DNA of 8,636 nucleotides from Faecalimonas sp. (GCA_020024645.1 JAHHTN010000079.1:1-8636), one strand, 5' to 3'. Numbered from the stretch's first letter, positions 1 through 6,156 are shown. Notes: generated by a model not told the origin, from the letters alone. Made by a program: numbers and translations.

Positions 1-413
1 GCAACCATTGCATTGCCAACAATCATACCACTAACAGGTATGATCTGATATGGTTCATATTGTATTGTTTTTGATAATATAAGCACCAGGAGGGTTACAG
101 TTGTACCAACGGTTATAGATAAAAAGGATATGGCAAGCCCATTTTTGACCGCTTTTCCTCTTTTTGCTGAATTATGTGCGGCATTAAAAATCATAAACAA
201 AAGTAAAAATGTTGTAAATATGGGATTCTCATAACCAAAAATATATTCTAAAACATAGCCAACAATTATAAGTTGAACAATAGCTCGGACAACACCGATA
301 ATGACTTCCTTTTCCAGTTTGAGTTTCTGCCAATATGAGAAAAAAAGTGCTATCAATACAAGTGATGATGAAATTACTAAAGACATCACACTAATATTAT
401 TTATGGCATTCAT
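1..413 (-). CDS. fetB: FetB/YbbM-type (UPF0014) iron-export ABC permease, partial (C-terminus beyond left edge)
   Basis: Integral membrane permease of the FetAB exporter, which in E. coli moves iron out of the cytoplasm and protects against oxidative stress. The first 137 codons are visible; the protein continues past position 1, and family members are about 250-260 residues. The translation shows an N-terminal hydrophobic helix, then SYWQKLKLEKEVIIG, RAIVQLIIVGYVLEYIFGY, a third helix ending FNAAHNSAKRGK, and the strongly conserved IPVSGMIVGNAMV at the cut end. These match my memory of E. coli FetB almost segment by segment. The ATG overlaps the fetA stop codon as ATGA (4 nt), so translation is probably coupled. 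It is the last visible gene of marR-fetA-fetB. Substrate (iron or another metal) is inferred from the family. Confidence 0.9.
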   Translation of the reverse strand, partial: MNAINNISVMSLVISSSLVLIALFFSYWQKLKLEKEVIIGVVRAIVQLIIVGYVLEYIFGYENPIFTTFLLLFMIFNAAHNSAKRGKAVKNGLAISFLSITVGTTVTLLVLILSKTIQYEPYQIIPVSGMIVGNAMV

Positions 414-1069
414 TTTGCTACCTCCTCAAATGAATTGATTTTTCCAGAATCAATGGTTAACACTTTGTTTGCATATTTTGTGCTTTGCTCTGAATTATGT
501 GTTATCCACAAAATGGTAATCCCTTCACAATTCAGTGAAGATATAACCTTTTCAACAAGTAATGTATTATCTATATCAAGTGCAGAAGTGATTTCATCCA
601 AAAGAAGAATTTTGGGCATAAAGAGTATACTTCTAATTAATGCTATCCTTTGCTTTTCTCCACCAGAAAGATTTTGCACATCTCTTTCTAAATAATCAGT
701 AGACATATGAAACATAGAAAATAACGAATTTATTCTTGCGAAGTCAGGTTTCATATGTCTGATAAAATACGGAAATTCAATATTATCCATTACTGTGTTG
801 CCAAAAAGATATGGTGTTTGGGAACAGTAGACAATACATTTTCTTAATTCGACAGGCGAATAATTCACATAATTTTTACTGTTGAAAAAAATATCTCCAG
901 AAGTTGGGCTAATTAAATGACAGCACAACTTAAGAAATGTACTTTTACCACTGCCAGACGGACCGACAATAGATATAAAGTCGCCAGATTCAACATTTAA
1001 TGATATATCTTTTAAAATAAATTTATTATCTCTGGCAAAAGATACATTCTGTAATTCAAGTAATGACAA
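410..1069 (-). CDS. fetA: FetA/YbbL-type ABC transporter ATP-binding protein
   Basis: Cytoplasmic ATPase that powers the FetB permease encoded next to it. All ABC motifs are present, numbered from the TTG start: Walker A GPSGSGKST 36-44, Q-loop Gln84, signature LSGGEKQR 134-141, Walker B ILLLDE 154-159, D-loop SALD 162-165 and H-loop His191. The length of 219 residues is normal for this single-domain family. Start choice: an upstream in-frame GTG at 1078 lies directly against GGGAG, too close for use. The TTG at 1069 follows GGGAGGTGG with about 5 nt spacing and gives the usual N-terminus (MSLLELQNVSF), so I prefer it. It lies 15 nt after marR and overlaps fetB by 4 nt. High confidence in the family; iron export is assigned from the FetB partner. 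Confidence 0.9.
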   Translation of the reverse strand: MSLLELQNVSFARDNKFILKDISLNVESGDFISIVGPSGSGKSTFLKLCCHLISPTSGDIFFNSKNYVNYSPVELRKCIVYCSQTPYLFGNTVMDNIEFPYFIRHMKPDFARINSLFSMFHMSTDYLERDVQNLSGGEKQRIALIRSILFMPKILLLDEITSALDIDNTLLVEKVISSLNCEGITILWITHNSEQSTKYANKVLTIDSGKINSFEEVAK

Positions 1070-1084
1070 TGTAACCACCTCCCT

Positions 1085-1525
1085 CTATAATGTCTTATTC
1101 TGTGAAAATAAACTGTCTTTTTCAATATTCTGCAGCAACTCTTCCAACAGTTTTTTTAAAGTTTCTTTTTTTGTTTTTTCTAAACTGTTAAATAAATTGA
1201 TTGAAAACAATTCATCTTCTTCTATATGCTTTTTTACAATTGTATTTCCTTCTGGTGTAGTGACAAGTTCTATTGTTCTACGATCAGTATTTTTCCTAAA
1301 TCTTTGAATTAATTTTTTATTTTCCAATCTATCAATAATTCCTGTAAGAGTAGAGGGGGGGATGTTGTATTTTTTTGAAATCTCTTTAATTGTCAACTTT
1401 TTGTTGTAATATATTCGTTCCAATACATACATATCTTGTGATGGAATATTCGAAGTCTGAAATTGGTATTTGTTTTTATATTCGAAGACTTCCAGTAGTT
1501 TATGAATTATTTTATTTTCATTCAT
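1085..1525 (-). CDS. MarR-family winged helix-turn-helix regulator
   Basis: A DNA-binding repressor of 146 residues, the usual MarR length, expected to act as a dimer. Residues 43-73 (LTIKEISKKYNIPPSTLTGIIDRLENKKLI) form the helix-turn-helix with the recognition helix starting near residue 56. The wing follows at about 77-93 with the typical DRR...L..T.EG pattern. N- and C-terminal helical segments (about 3-20 and 105-138) would form the dimer interface. The ATG at 1525 has an AGAGGTG ribosome site 5 nt upstream. It is the first gene of an operon with fetA and fetB. The half-site array over its predicted transcription start suggests that it represses itself and the exporter. The inducing signal cannot be read from the sequence; metal stress, oxidant or a small molecule are all possible. 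Confidence 0.9.
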   Translation of the reverse strand: MNENKIIHKLLEVFEYKNKYQFQTSNIPSQDMYVLERIYYNKKLTIKEISKKYNIPPSTLTGIIDRLENKKLIQRFRKNTDRRTIELVTTPEGNTIVKKHIEEDELFSINLFNSLEKTKKETLKKLLEELLQNIEKDSLFSQNKTL

Positions 1526-1540
1526 TGTAGCACCTCTGTT

Positions 1541-1581
1541 TTAAATTACGAGAATCGTATATTACGAGTTACGTAATTTAA
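1541..1581 (-). promoter_or_regulatory. Tandem operator array for the MarR regulator
   Basis: A perfect 10-bp inverted repeat, TTAAATTACG (1541-1550) and CGTAATTTAA (1572-1581), encloses further half-sites. ATTACGAG occurs twice in direct orientation, at 1545-1552 and 1561-1568, 16 bp apart. ATTACG-agtta-CGTAAT (1561-1577) is a full dyad, and ATTACG-agaat-CGTAT (1545-1560) is an imperfect copy with the same 5-nt spacer. TCGTA-tat-TACGA (1555-1567) is a third, overlapping dyad. The array starts at the -10 box and covers the predicted start site and early leader of marR, the expected place for MarR self-repression. The repeats are seen directly; the binding protein is inferred. Confidence 0.75.
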
Positions 1582-1609
1582 TAATATCGTCGAAAAATTT
1601 ATTTGTCAA
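1581..1609 (-). promoter_or_regulatory. Sigma-A promoter of the marR-fetA-fetB operon
   Basis: On the minus strand, TTGACA (1604-1609) and TATTAT (1581-1586) are separated by exactly 17 nt. Transcription would start near 1574, inside the MarR-type half-site array, leaving a leader of about 50 nt before the marR ATG. Confidence 0.8.
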
Positions 1610-1822
1610 TAAAATTTTTAACAATGGCATACTGATATTTGATGACTGTTATGAGATTTTCAGAACAAAGGCGAAAGGGAAATTAGAACCGGCGGTGTGG
1701 AAGATAAAACATTTATTAAAATCATGAATGAAAAAATGTAATGTTGTGTAGGAACGCAAAGAAAAATAAGTAAAAATTTGGTCGAAAAAGAAGTGTAAGA
1801 ATGACAGAAATGCTTCAAAATA
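1610..1822. other. Intergenic stretch between divergent promoters; possible decayed coding remnant
   Basis: This lies between the leftward marR promoter and the rightward pan promoter. I see no start codon with a ribosome site and no convincing gene. One plus-strand frame from about 1620 to the stop at 1725-1727 reads IFDDCYEIFRTKAKGKLEP and then AVWKIKHLLKS. It looks protein-like but has no start codon and matches nothing I recognise, so it may be the tail of a decayed gene or chance. Two minus-strand open frames here (1649-1858, 1660-1944) have low-complexity Phe/Ser-rich translations and run through the pan promoter; I do not consider them genes. Confidence 0.4.
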
Positions 1823-1852
1823 TTGACAAATGTTTGGCAAAGAGAATATAAT
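1823..1852 (+). promoter_or_regulatory. Sigma-A promoter of the panD-panC operon
   Basis: TTGACA (1823-1828) and TATAAT (1847-1852) are both perfect consensus boxes with an 18-nt spacer. The start site should be near 1859, exactly where the first leader hairpin begins, giving a 5' leader of about 240 nt before panD. Confidence 0.88.
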
Positions 1853-1858
1853 GAGCAA

Positions 1859-2066
1859 CGGAGATAGCAGTTGCGAGCAAAGCTATACTCTGTCTGATTC
1901 GCTGGAATTTCATACAAATCTGCAAAGTGCAGGATAATCGACAATATGTGTCGATATATAAATTAAGAGACGAGCTTATATTTGAAAGAAATAAGACTCA
2001 GGAAATACGGAAACAAAAGGAGAAGCATTTTCAAGGGTCAAATTATGCCTTGAGATGCCTTTTTTT
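1859..2066 (+). ncRNA. Structured 5' leader of panD, candidate pan-motif regulatory RNA
   Basis: The leader carries several hairpins. Hairpin 1 pairs 1859-1868 (CGGAGATAGC) with 1882-1892 (GCTATACTCTG). This gives ten pairs with A1887 bulged, then an AG/A internal loop and TTG-CGAG-CAA at the tip. A small hairpin CTGCA-AAG-TGCAG lies at 1919-1932. A further one pairs ATCGACA (1937-1943) with TGTCGAT (1949-1955), and flanking ATA/TAT can extend it past a bulged A1956. The leader ends in an intrinsic terminator. The pan RNA motif, known upstream of pantothenate genes in Firmicutes, consists of hairpins (usually two) with conserved bulged adenosines. Gene context and bulges fit, but I cannot verify the motif consensus. 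No T-box sequence is present. Confidence 0.55.
2025..2066 (+). terminator. Leader terminator (attenuator) upstream of panD
   Basis: GCAT and TCAAGG (2025-2036) pair with CCTTGA and ATGC (2048-2058) across a TT/G internal loop, with an 11-nt apical loop. C and seven T residues (2059-2066) follow. It lies only about 30 nt before the panD ATG and downstream of the pan promoter, so it would stop transcripts of the operon's own promoter. That placement points to attenuation rather than termination of an upstream gene. TTGAAAG at 1982-1988 can pair with TTTTCAA at 2028-2034 and is a weak antiterminator candidate. Confidence 0.8.
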
Positions 2067-2096
2067 ATAAATTTCTGAACGGGAAGGAAGTATGAA

Positions 2097-2489
2097 ATGA
2101 CAATTGAAATGTTAAAAGGAAAGATTCATCGTGCCACGGTTGTTCAGGCGGAACTGGATTATGTGGGAAGTATCACGATTGATGAAGATTTGTTGGATGC
2201 GGCGGGAATTCTCGAATATGAGAAAGTCCAGATTGTAGATGTCAACAATGGAAGTAGATTTGAGACTTATGCTATTTGCGGCGATAGAGGCAGCGGAATG
2301 ATCTGCCTAAATGGTGCAGCAGCAAGATGCGTGAGTACAGGAGATAAAGTAATCATTATGGCTTATGCAAGTTATGAGCCGGAAGAAGCGAAAAACCATA
2401 AACCCGCAGTTGTTTTTGTGGATGAGGAGAATAGGATTAGTCGGTTAACCAGCTATGAAAAGCATGGTTTATTAAAAGATATGGAATAA
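2097..2489 (+). CDS. panD: Aspartate 1-decarboxylase proenzyme (beta-alanine synthesis)
   Basis: A pyruvoyl enzyme that converts L-aspartate to beta-alanine, one of the two halves of pantothenate. The 130-residue proenzyme carries the self-cleavage site Gly24-Ser25 in YVGSITID; Ser25 becomes the pyruvoyl group of the alpha chain. Other E. coli PanD active-site residues are present at the same numbers: Lys9, His11, Arg54 and Tyr58, plus NGAAA at 72-76. The ATG at 2097 follows GGGAAGGAAG with about 6 nt spacing and gives the family N-terminus (MLKGKIHRATV from residue 5). It is the first gene of the operon, 52 nt ahead of panC, and is probably controlled by the leader terminator. Nothing looks broken. 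Confidence 0.97.
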   Translation: MTIEMLKGKIHRATVVQAELDYVGSITIDEDLLDAAGILEYEKVQIVDVNNGSRFETYAICGDRGSGMICLNGAAARCVSTGDKVIIMAYASYEPEEAKNHKPAVVFVDEENRISRLTSYEKHGLLKDME

Positions 2490-2541
2490 CAGTGAATTAG
2501 TTAAGAGGCTATCTCTAAATCCATAAAAAAGGAGAATAAAA

Positions 2542-3381
2542 ATGCAGGTAACAAAAACAGTAGAAGAGACAAGAAAACTAATCAAAAATTGGAAAATGGA
2601 AGGCAAGACGATTGGGCTTGTGCCAACAATGGGGTTTCTTCATGAAGGACATGCAAGTTTGATTAAGAAATGTCGTGAGGAAAATAATATTGTTGTCGTA
2701 TCTGATTTCGTCAATCCGACTCAGTTCGGTCCAACCGAAGATTTGGAGGCGTATCCAAGAGATTTCGCGCATGATAGTGCCTTGTGTGAAAGTTTGGGAA
2801 CAGACCTTATTTTCAATCCGGAGCCAGAAAATATGTATATTGATCCATATACATATGTGAATATTGATGTGCTTTCCGATACACTTTGTGGAAAGAGTAG
2901 ACCGATTCATTTTAAAGGTGTATGTACGGTTGTGTCAAAGTTATTCAATATTGTTTCACCAGACAAGGCTTACTTCGGTCAGAAAGATGCACAACAACTT
3001 GCTATTGTTCGGAAGATGGTACAGGATTTGAATTTTGATATTCAGATTGTAGGATGCCCAATTGTACGTGAAGAAGACGGACTTGCTAAATCATCTAGAA
3101 ATACCTATTTAAGTCCTAAAGAACGCCAAGCAGCACTATGTCTATCCAAGGCAGTGAAGAAGGGGCAGGAAGTGATTTGTGAAGGAGCAATGGCAGAAGA
3201 AGTATTGGATGAGATGTGTGGGGTCATTAAAGAAGAACCACTTGCAAAAATCGACTATGTTTCTATGGTAGATGCACTGACGATGCAACCAGTAGAAAAA
3301 GTAGAAAAGGATGTTCTTGTTGCGATGGCAGTCTACATCGGTAAGACTCGACTGATTGACAACTTCAGTTTTCAGATGTAG
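2542..3381 (+). CDS. panC: Pantothenate synthetase (pantoate--beta-alanine ligase)
   Basis: A cytoplasmic enzyme that uses ATP to join pantoate and beta-alanine into pantothenate through a pantoyl-adenylate. At 279 residues it is full length. PTMGFLHEGH (28-37) is the HIGH-like nucleotide motif with His34 and His37. FVNPTQF (56-62), YFGQKDAQQ (144-152) and KSSRNTYLS (183-191, KMSKS-like) are the other signatures. Residue 55 is Asp (VVSDFVNP), where I remember the family mostly having a hydrophobic residue (VSIFVNP); this may be a lineage feature. The ribosome site AAAAAGGAG lies about 8 nt before the ATG. It directly follows panD, and its stop codon abuts the ribosome site of the transporter gene, so the three genes form one operon. 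panB and panE, which make pantoate, are not in the window. Confidence 0.97.
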   Translation: MQVTKTVEETRKLIKNWKMEGKTIGLVPTMGFLHEGHASLIKKCREENNIVVVSDFVNPTQFGPTEDLEAYPRDFAHDSALCESLGTDLIFNPEPENMYIDPYTYVNIDVLSDTLCGKSRPIHFKGVCTVVSKLFNIVSPDKAYFGQKDAQQLAIVRKMVQDLNFDIQIVGCPIVREEDGLAKSSRNTYLSPKERQAALCLSKAVKKGQEVICEGAMAEEVLDEMCGVIKEEPLAKIDYVSMVDALTMQPVEKVEKDVLVAMAVYIGKTRLIDNFSFQM

Positions 3382-3392
3382 GGAGGATAATT

Positions 3393-4379
3393 ATGGAGAA
3401 CGTGATGCATAAAATTGGTAAGATTAGTTCATTACTTACAAAATACATCGGAGTTATTATTATTGCATTTTCTGTGTTGGCATTTTTCTGGCAGGATGGA
3501 TTTGCATGGACGACTACATATACTTCTGTATTTCTTGGAGTTGCCATGTTCGGAATGGGGCTCACGATTAAAATGGAGGATTTTCAGATTGTTTTTTCTC
3601 GTCCTAAGGAAGTTCTAATTGGGGCAATCGCACAATATACGGCAATGCCTCTAGTAGCATGGGGACTTGCGGTAGCGCTAGATTTGCCGAAAGATATCGC
3701 ACTTGGTGTGATACTGGTGGGATGCTGTCCTGGAGGAACGGCAAGTAACGTTATTACTTATATTGCAGGGGGAGATGTAGCTCTCTCTGTAGGAATGACG
3801 ATTGTGTCTACGCTAGCAGCACCGTTGATGACGCCAATGATGGTGTATGTACTAGCAGGAACTTGGGTTAGGGTATCGTTTTGGGCCATGGTGCTTTCCG
3901 TTGTGAAGGTAATACTCGTTCCAGTCCTTTTGGGTATCCTACTTCGCAGTTTGTTTGGAAAACAAATTCAAAAGATTTCAGAGATTTTGCCGTTGATTTC
4001 AGTGATATCGATTGTTATGATTATTTGCGGGATTGTTGCGGTAAATGTAGAGAAGATTGTAAATTGTGGTGTGCTTGTACTTGGGGTAGTTGCACTTCAT
4101 AATTTATTTGGAATGTGGCTTGGTCTTGTAGTAGCGAAGGTATTTAAAGTAGATTATTCCAAAGCAACGGCCATTGCAATCGAGGTAGGAATGCAAAATA
4201 GTGGTCTTGCAGTGTCGCTTGCAACGGCAAATTTTGCAGTGAATCCACTAGCCACCCTTCCGGGAGCAATCTTCAGTGTGTGGCATAATATTTCTGGGTC
4301 GGTTTTTGCAAGTATTAGACGGAAAAGAAATAGAGAAGAAGAGCCTGTTAGTAAACGTGAAAATGGTATTGAAACTTAA
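3393..4379 (+). CDS. BASS-family (bile acid:Na+ symporter) transporter, candidate ketopantoate/pantoate importer
   Basis: A multi-pass membrane transporter of 328 residues with about nine hydrophobic helices. Family hallmarks are GCCPGGTASN (110-119) followed by VITYIAGGDVALSVGMT, and AIEVGMQNSGLAVSLA (261-276), the two discontinuous-helix regions that hold the Na+ sites in BASS proteins. The C-terminus is short, hydrophilic and charged. Its ribosome site GGGAGG overlaps the panC stop, with 11 nt between genes, so it is co-translated with the pantothenate enzymes. Bacterial PanS and plastid BASS proteins of this family are reported to move ketopantoate or pantoate. With panC present and panB/panE absent here, import of that precursor is the best guess. 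Export of product or another organic anion is also possible. The family call is firm; the substrate is inferred. Confidence 0.9.
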   Translation: MENVMHKIGKISSLLTKYIGVIIIAFSVLAFFWQDGFAWTTTYTSVFLGVAMFGMGLTIKMEDFQIVFSRPKEVLIGAIAQYTAMPLVAWGLAVALDLPKDIALGVILVGCCPGGTASNVITYIAGGDVALSVGMTIVSTLAAPLMTPMMVYVLAGTWVRVSFWAMVLSVVKVILVPVLLGILLRSLFGKQIQKISEILPLISVISIVMIICGIVAVNVEKIVNCGVLVLGVVALHNLFGMWLGLVVAKVFKVDYSKATAIAIEVGMQNSGLAVSLATANFAVNPLATLPGAIFSVWHNISGSVFASIRRKRNREEEPVSKRENGIET

Positions 4380-4405
4380 TCGTGATAAATTGATTGGTTT
4401 CTTTT
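4371..4405 (+). terminator. Probable terminator of the pan operon
   Basis: GAAACTTAATC (4371-4381) pairs with GATTGGTTTC (4392-4401) with one bulged T and one G-T pair, followed by TTTT and an AT-rich tail. The left arm contains the stop codon of the BASS gene. The stem is AT-rich and therefore weak, but it is the only terminator-like structure before the next promoter. Confidence 0.5.
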
Positions 4406-4432
4406 ATAATTGTTCTCATGAAAATTGCTTGC

Positions 4433-4461
4433 TTGACAGTTTATATAAATTACAGTATGAT
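4433..4461 (+). promoter_or_regulatory. Sigma-A promoter of the small orphan gene
   Basis: TTGACA (4433-4438) and TATGAT (4456-4461) are spaced by 17 nt. The start site would be near 4468, about 33 nt before the ATG of the downstream gene, so that gene is a separate transcription unit from the pan operon. Confidence 0.8.
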
Positions 4462-4500
4462 TTTATATACTAAATTTAGCAAGAACGGAAGTAATAATTT

Positions 4501-4812
4501 ATGAAAAAAGCAGGATTTGTTGATCTCGATTTCTCTTTGTATTTTGAACCTGAAGGTGGTATCAATACTCCGGAAGAATTCACAAAGGAACTTATGGATT
4601 GGGCTAGAAAAGAACAAAAACATTTGTATGTTTTGGAAGAAACGATGGAACCGATTATTGATTTAGACGGTGAAAAGTATGTGTGTAAACTAGCAGATGC
4701 AAAAGTAACATCCCAAAATAATTTATTGTGGAAAATGTTTTGCAAACAAGGCATTAACCATTCTGTTGGTAGACTGCTAGGTTATAAGTGGGTATATCTT
4801 TATAAAATATAA
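4501..4812 (+). CDS. Uncharacterised small protein, 103 residues
   Basis: I do not recognise this protein. It is soluble and mixed alpha/beta in appearance, with no signal peptide, membrane segment or cysteine cluster. The N-terminal half is acidic (VDLDFSLYFEPEGG, then PEEFTKELMDWARKEQKH as a likely amphipathic helix at about 24-41). VLEETMEPIIDLDGEKYVC follows as likely beta strands. The C-terminus is basic and aromatic (RLLGYKWVYLYKI, 91-103). An in-frame TAA lies just upstream, so the ATG at 4501 is the first possible start; the ribosome site GGAAG at 9 nt spacing is weak. A good promoter in front and a strong terminator behind argue that it is a real, single-gene unit. It could also be a shortened version of a longer family. 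Function unknown. Confidence 0.7.
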   Translation: MKKAGFVDLDFSLYFEPEGGINTPEEFTKELMDWARKEQKHLYVLEETMEPIIDLDGEKYVCKLADAKVTSQNNLLWKMFCKQGINHSVGRLLGYKWVYLYKI

Positions 4813-4843
4813 TTGAAAGAAAACTTTCATATGGGAAATAAAT

Positions 4844-4902
4844 AATAGTATTTATTTTCGGCTGAGGATGAATTATCCCAGCCGAAAGTGAATACTATTT
4901 TT
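4844..4902. terminator. Bidirectional terminator between the orphan gene and the antiporter
   Basis: A 21-bp stem pairs 4844-4864 with 4879-4899 with only two G-T pairs and no mismatch. Inside the loop, GGAT and ATCC form a further short stem. On the plus strand TTT and a T-rich run follow (4900-4910); on the minus strand the tail is ATTTATTT. The right arm contains the TAG stop of the antiporter gene. A smaller hairpin, TGAAAG-AAAA-CTTTCA, stands just upstream at 4814-4829. Confidence 0.85.
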
Positions 4903-6076
4903 CTTTCTTTAATAATTTTTTATAACTAAATTCCATACAAAAGGCGCCTAAAGGAGCAGTTATCAAAATCGCAACTACAGCTATTGTTAATACAATATTA
5001 CCACATGCTAATCCCATAGATAGAGGGATTCCGCCGATTGCGGCTTGTACAGTAGCTTTTGGTGTGTATGCAATCATACAAAAGATCCTTTCTTTTATGG
5101 TGAGTTTTGTTTTCAATAAGCAGATGAATACGCCAAACATTCTGAAGAAAACAACGCCTAAAATTAAAACAATAGATACAATACCTGCTGATATAGCATA
5201 TTTTAAATTTACAGTGGCCCCAACTAATACGAATAAAATAATTTCGGCTACAACCCAAAGTTTGTTGAATTTCATAGACAATCTATTTGCAACAATTTCA
5301 CGTTTTTTTTGCAAGGCAATACCAATTGCCATAATTGCAATTAAGGAAGAAAAAGGAATTATATTTGCAAACGCATCTTCAAGAGTAACTAGAATAAAAG
5401 AAATACACAAAATAATTATCACTTTAGAAGTATCTCTAATATGAATCTTTTCAAAAAAAATTGATAGAATGATTCCGATAACTCCACCTATAACGATGCC
5501 CATAACAATAGAAATAGGAATATTAACAAAACTTTTAATAGAGAAACTCCTCCCTTGTGCAAGACCTGTAAATGCAGTGAATAATACAATTACAAATACA
5601 TCATCAACAGAAGCACCGGCAAGTATGAGCTGTGGAATATGGTGTTTTTGTCCGTATCCGTTGTCCATAAGTTTTAACATCTGTGGAACGATTACGGCAG
5701 GAGAAACTGCCCCAACTACTGTTCCCATAATTGCTGCATCCAAAATAGATATTCCTAGTAATTTTGGCGCTAATATAATCATCCCTAAGATTTCAAAACA
5801 GGCAGGGATAAAGCACATTAAGATGGCAGGACGCCCTACTTTTTTTAAGTCATTTAAGTCCAAAGAAAGACCTGCTCTTGTCAAAATGATTATTAAAGCA
5901 ATTTTTCTTAAATCAGCAGATATGTTTAACAGGGATTGATCAATCATATTAAATAAATGTGGACCGAGGATTATACCTGTTAAAATCATTCCGGTTAAAC
6001 TAGGAAAATGGATTTTTTTGCATAACCATCCCATAAACATTCCTATTAACAATATTAGTGCAACACTCATTAACAT
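4895..6076 (-). CDS. Cation:proton antiporter, SLC9B/NHA-like (Na+/H+ exchanger superfamily), under fluoride riboswitch control
   Basis: A membrane antiporter of 393 residues with about 12-13 hydrophobic helices. Numbered from the ATG at 6076, it shows RAGLSLD (67-73), VSPAVIVPQM (124-133), the buried acidic pair ASVDDV with Asp158-Asp159, and PKATVQAAIG (339-348). This set is typical of the NHA/SLC9B branch of CPA transporters, where the DD pair carries the ions. The family exchanges Na+ or Li+ for protons; the exact ion here is unknown. Start choice: a TTG at 6112 opens the frame earlier, but it lies upstream of the AAGGAGA ribosome site (6086-6092), which serves the ATG at 6076 with 9 nt spacing. 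The leader holds a fluoride riboswitch, so the antiporter is probably induced by fluoride. Fluoride enters as HF and acidifies the cytoplasm, which fits a proton-coupled antiporter. Confidence 0.92.
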   Translation of the reverse strand: MLMSVALILLIGMFMGWLCKKIHFPSLTGMILTGIILGPHLFNMIDQSLLNISADLRKIALIIILTRAGLSLDLNDLKKVGRPAILMCFIPACFEILGMIILAPKLLGISILDAAIMGTVVGAVSPAVIVPQMLKLMDNGYGQKHHIPQLILAGASVDDVFVIVLFTAFTGLAQGRSFSIKSFVNIPISIVMGIVIGGVIGIILSIFFEKIHIRDTSKVIIILCISFILVTLEDAFANIIPFSSLIAIMAIGIALQKKREIVANRLSMKFNKLWVVAEIILFVLVGATVNLKYAISAGIVSIVLILGVVFFRMFGVFICLLKTKLTIKERIFCMIAYTPKATVQAAIGGIPLSMGLACGNIVLTIAVVAILITAPLGAFCMEFSYKKLLKKEK

Positions 6077-6110
6077 ATTTTCATTTCTCCTTTTTATTTT
6101 ATTTAGACAC

Positions 6111-6156
6111 AAAAAAAGTTGATAATTTCTGCCTTTAAAATGCAGAAGTCATCAAC
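6111..6156 (-). terminator. Expression-platform terminator of the fluoride riboswitch
   Basis: On the minus strand GTTGATGACTTCTGC (6156-6142) pairs with GCAGAAATTATCAAC (6132-6118) with a single A-C mismatch and one G-T pair, 14 pairs in all, around a 9-nt loop. Seven T residues (6117-6111) follow. The 5' arm is the same sequence as the 3' part of the aptamer, including the pseudoknot strand. The ligand-bound aptamer and the terminator therefore exclude each other. Confidence 0.88.

Noticed and set aside
435..695. Plus-strand 86-residue open frame inside fetA
   Set aside because: Antisense shadow of the ABC ATPase, which carries every expected motif on the minus strand.
1649..1944. Minus-strand open frames of 69 and 94 residues (1649-1858 and 1660-1944)
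   Set aside because: They overlap each other, have Phe/Ser-rich low-complexity translations and no ribosome site, and run against the consensus pan promoter and leader hairpin.
1859..2066. T-box riboswitch in the panD leader
   Set aside because: No T-box core (TGGNACCGCG-like) sequence or Stem I motifs; gene function also does not fit an aminoacylation signal.
2092..2100. Two-codon mini-ORF ATGAAATGA overlapping the panD start
   Set aside because: Its ATG is 1-2 nt from the ribosome site, too close for initiation; the panD ATG at 2097 has proper spacing. Probably chance.
2503..2517. Small hairpin AGAG-gctat-CTCT between panD and panC
   Set aside because: Only four perfect pairs and no T-run directly after it; too weak to call a terminator or processing site.
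5064..5939. Plus-strand open frames of 126 and 156 residues antisense to the antiporter
   Set aside because: They are mirror images of a membrane-protein gene, rich in Ile/Thr/Pro, with no ribosome site or family motif; the minus-strand antiporter has all its motifs.
6077..6112. Upstream TTG start extending the antiporter by 12 residues
   Set aside because: The ribosome site AAGGAGA lies inside this extension and serves the ATG at 6076; the added residues are hydrophilic and unlike the family N-terminus.
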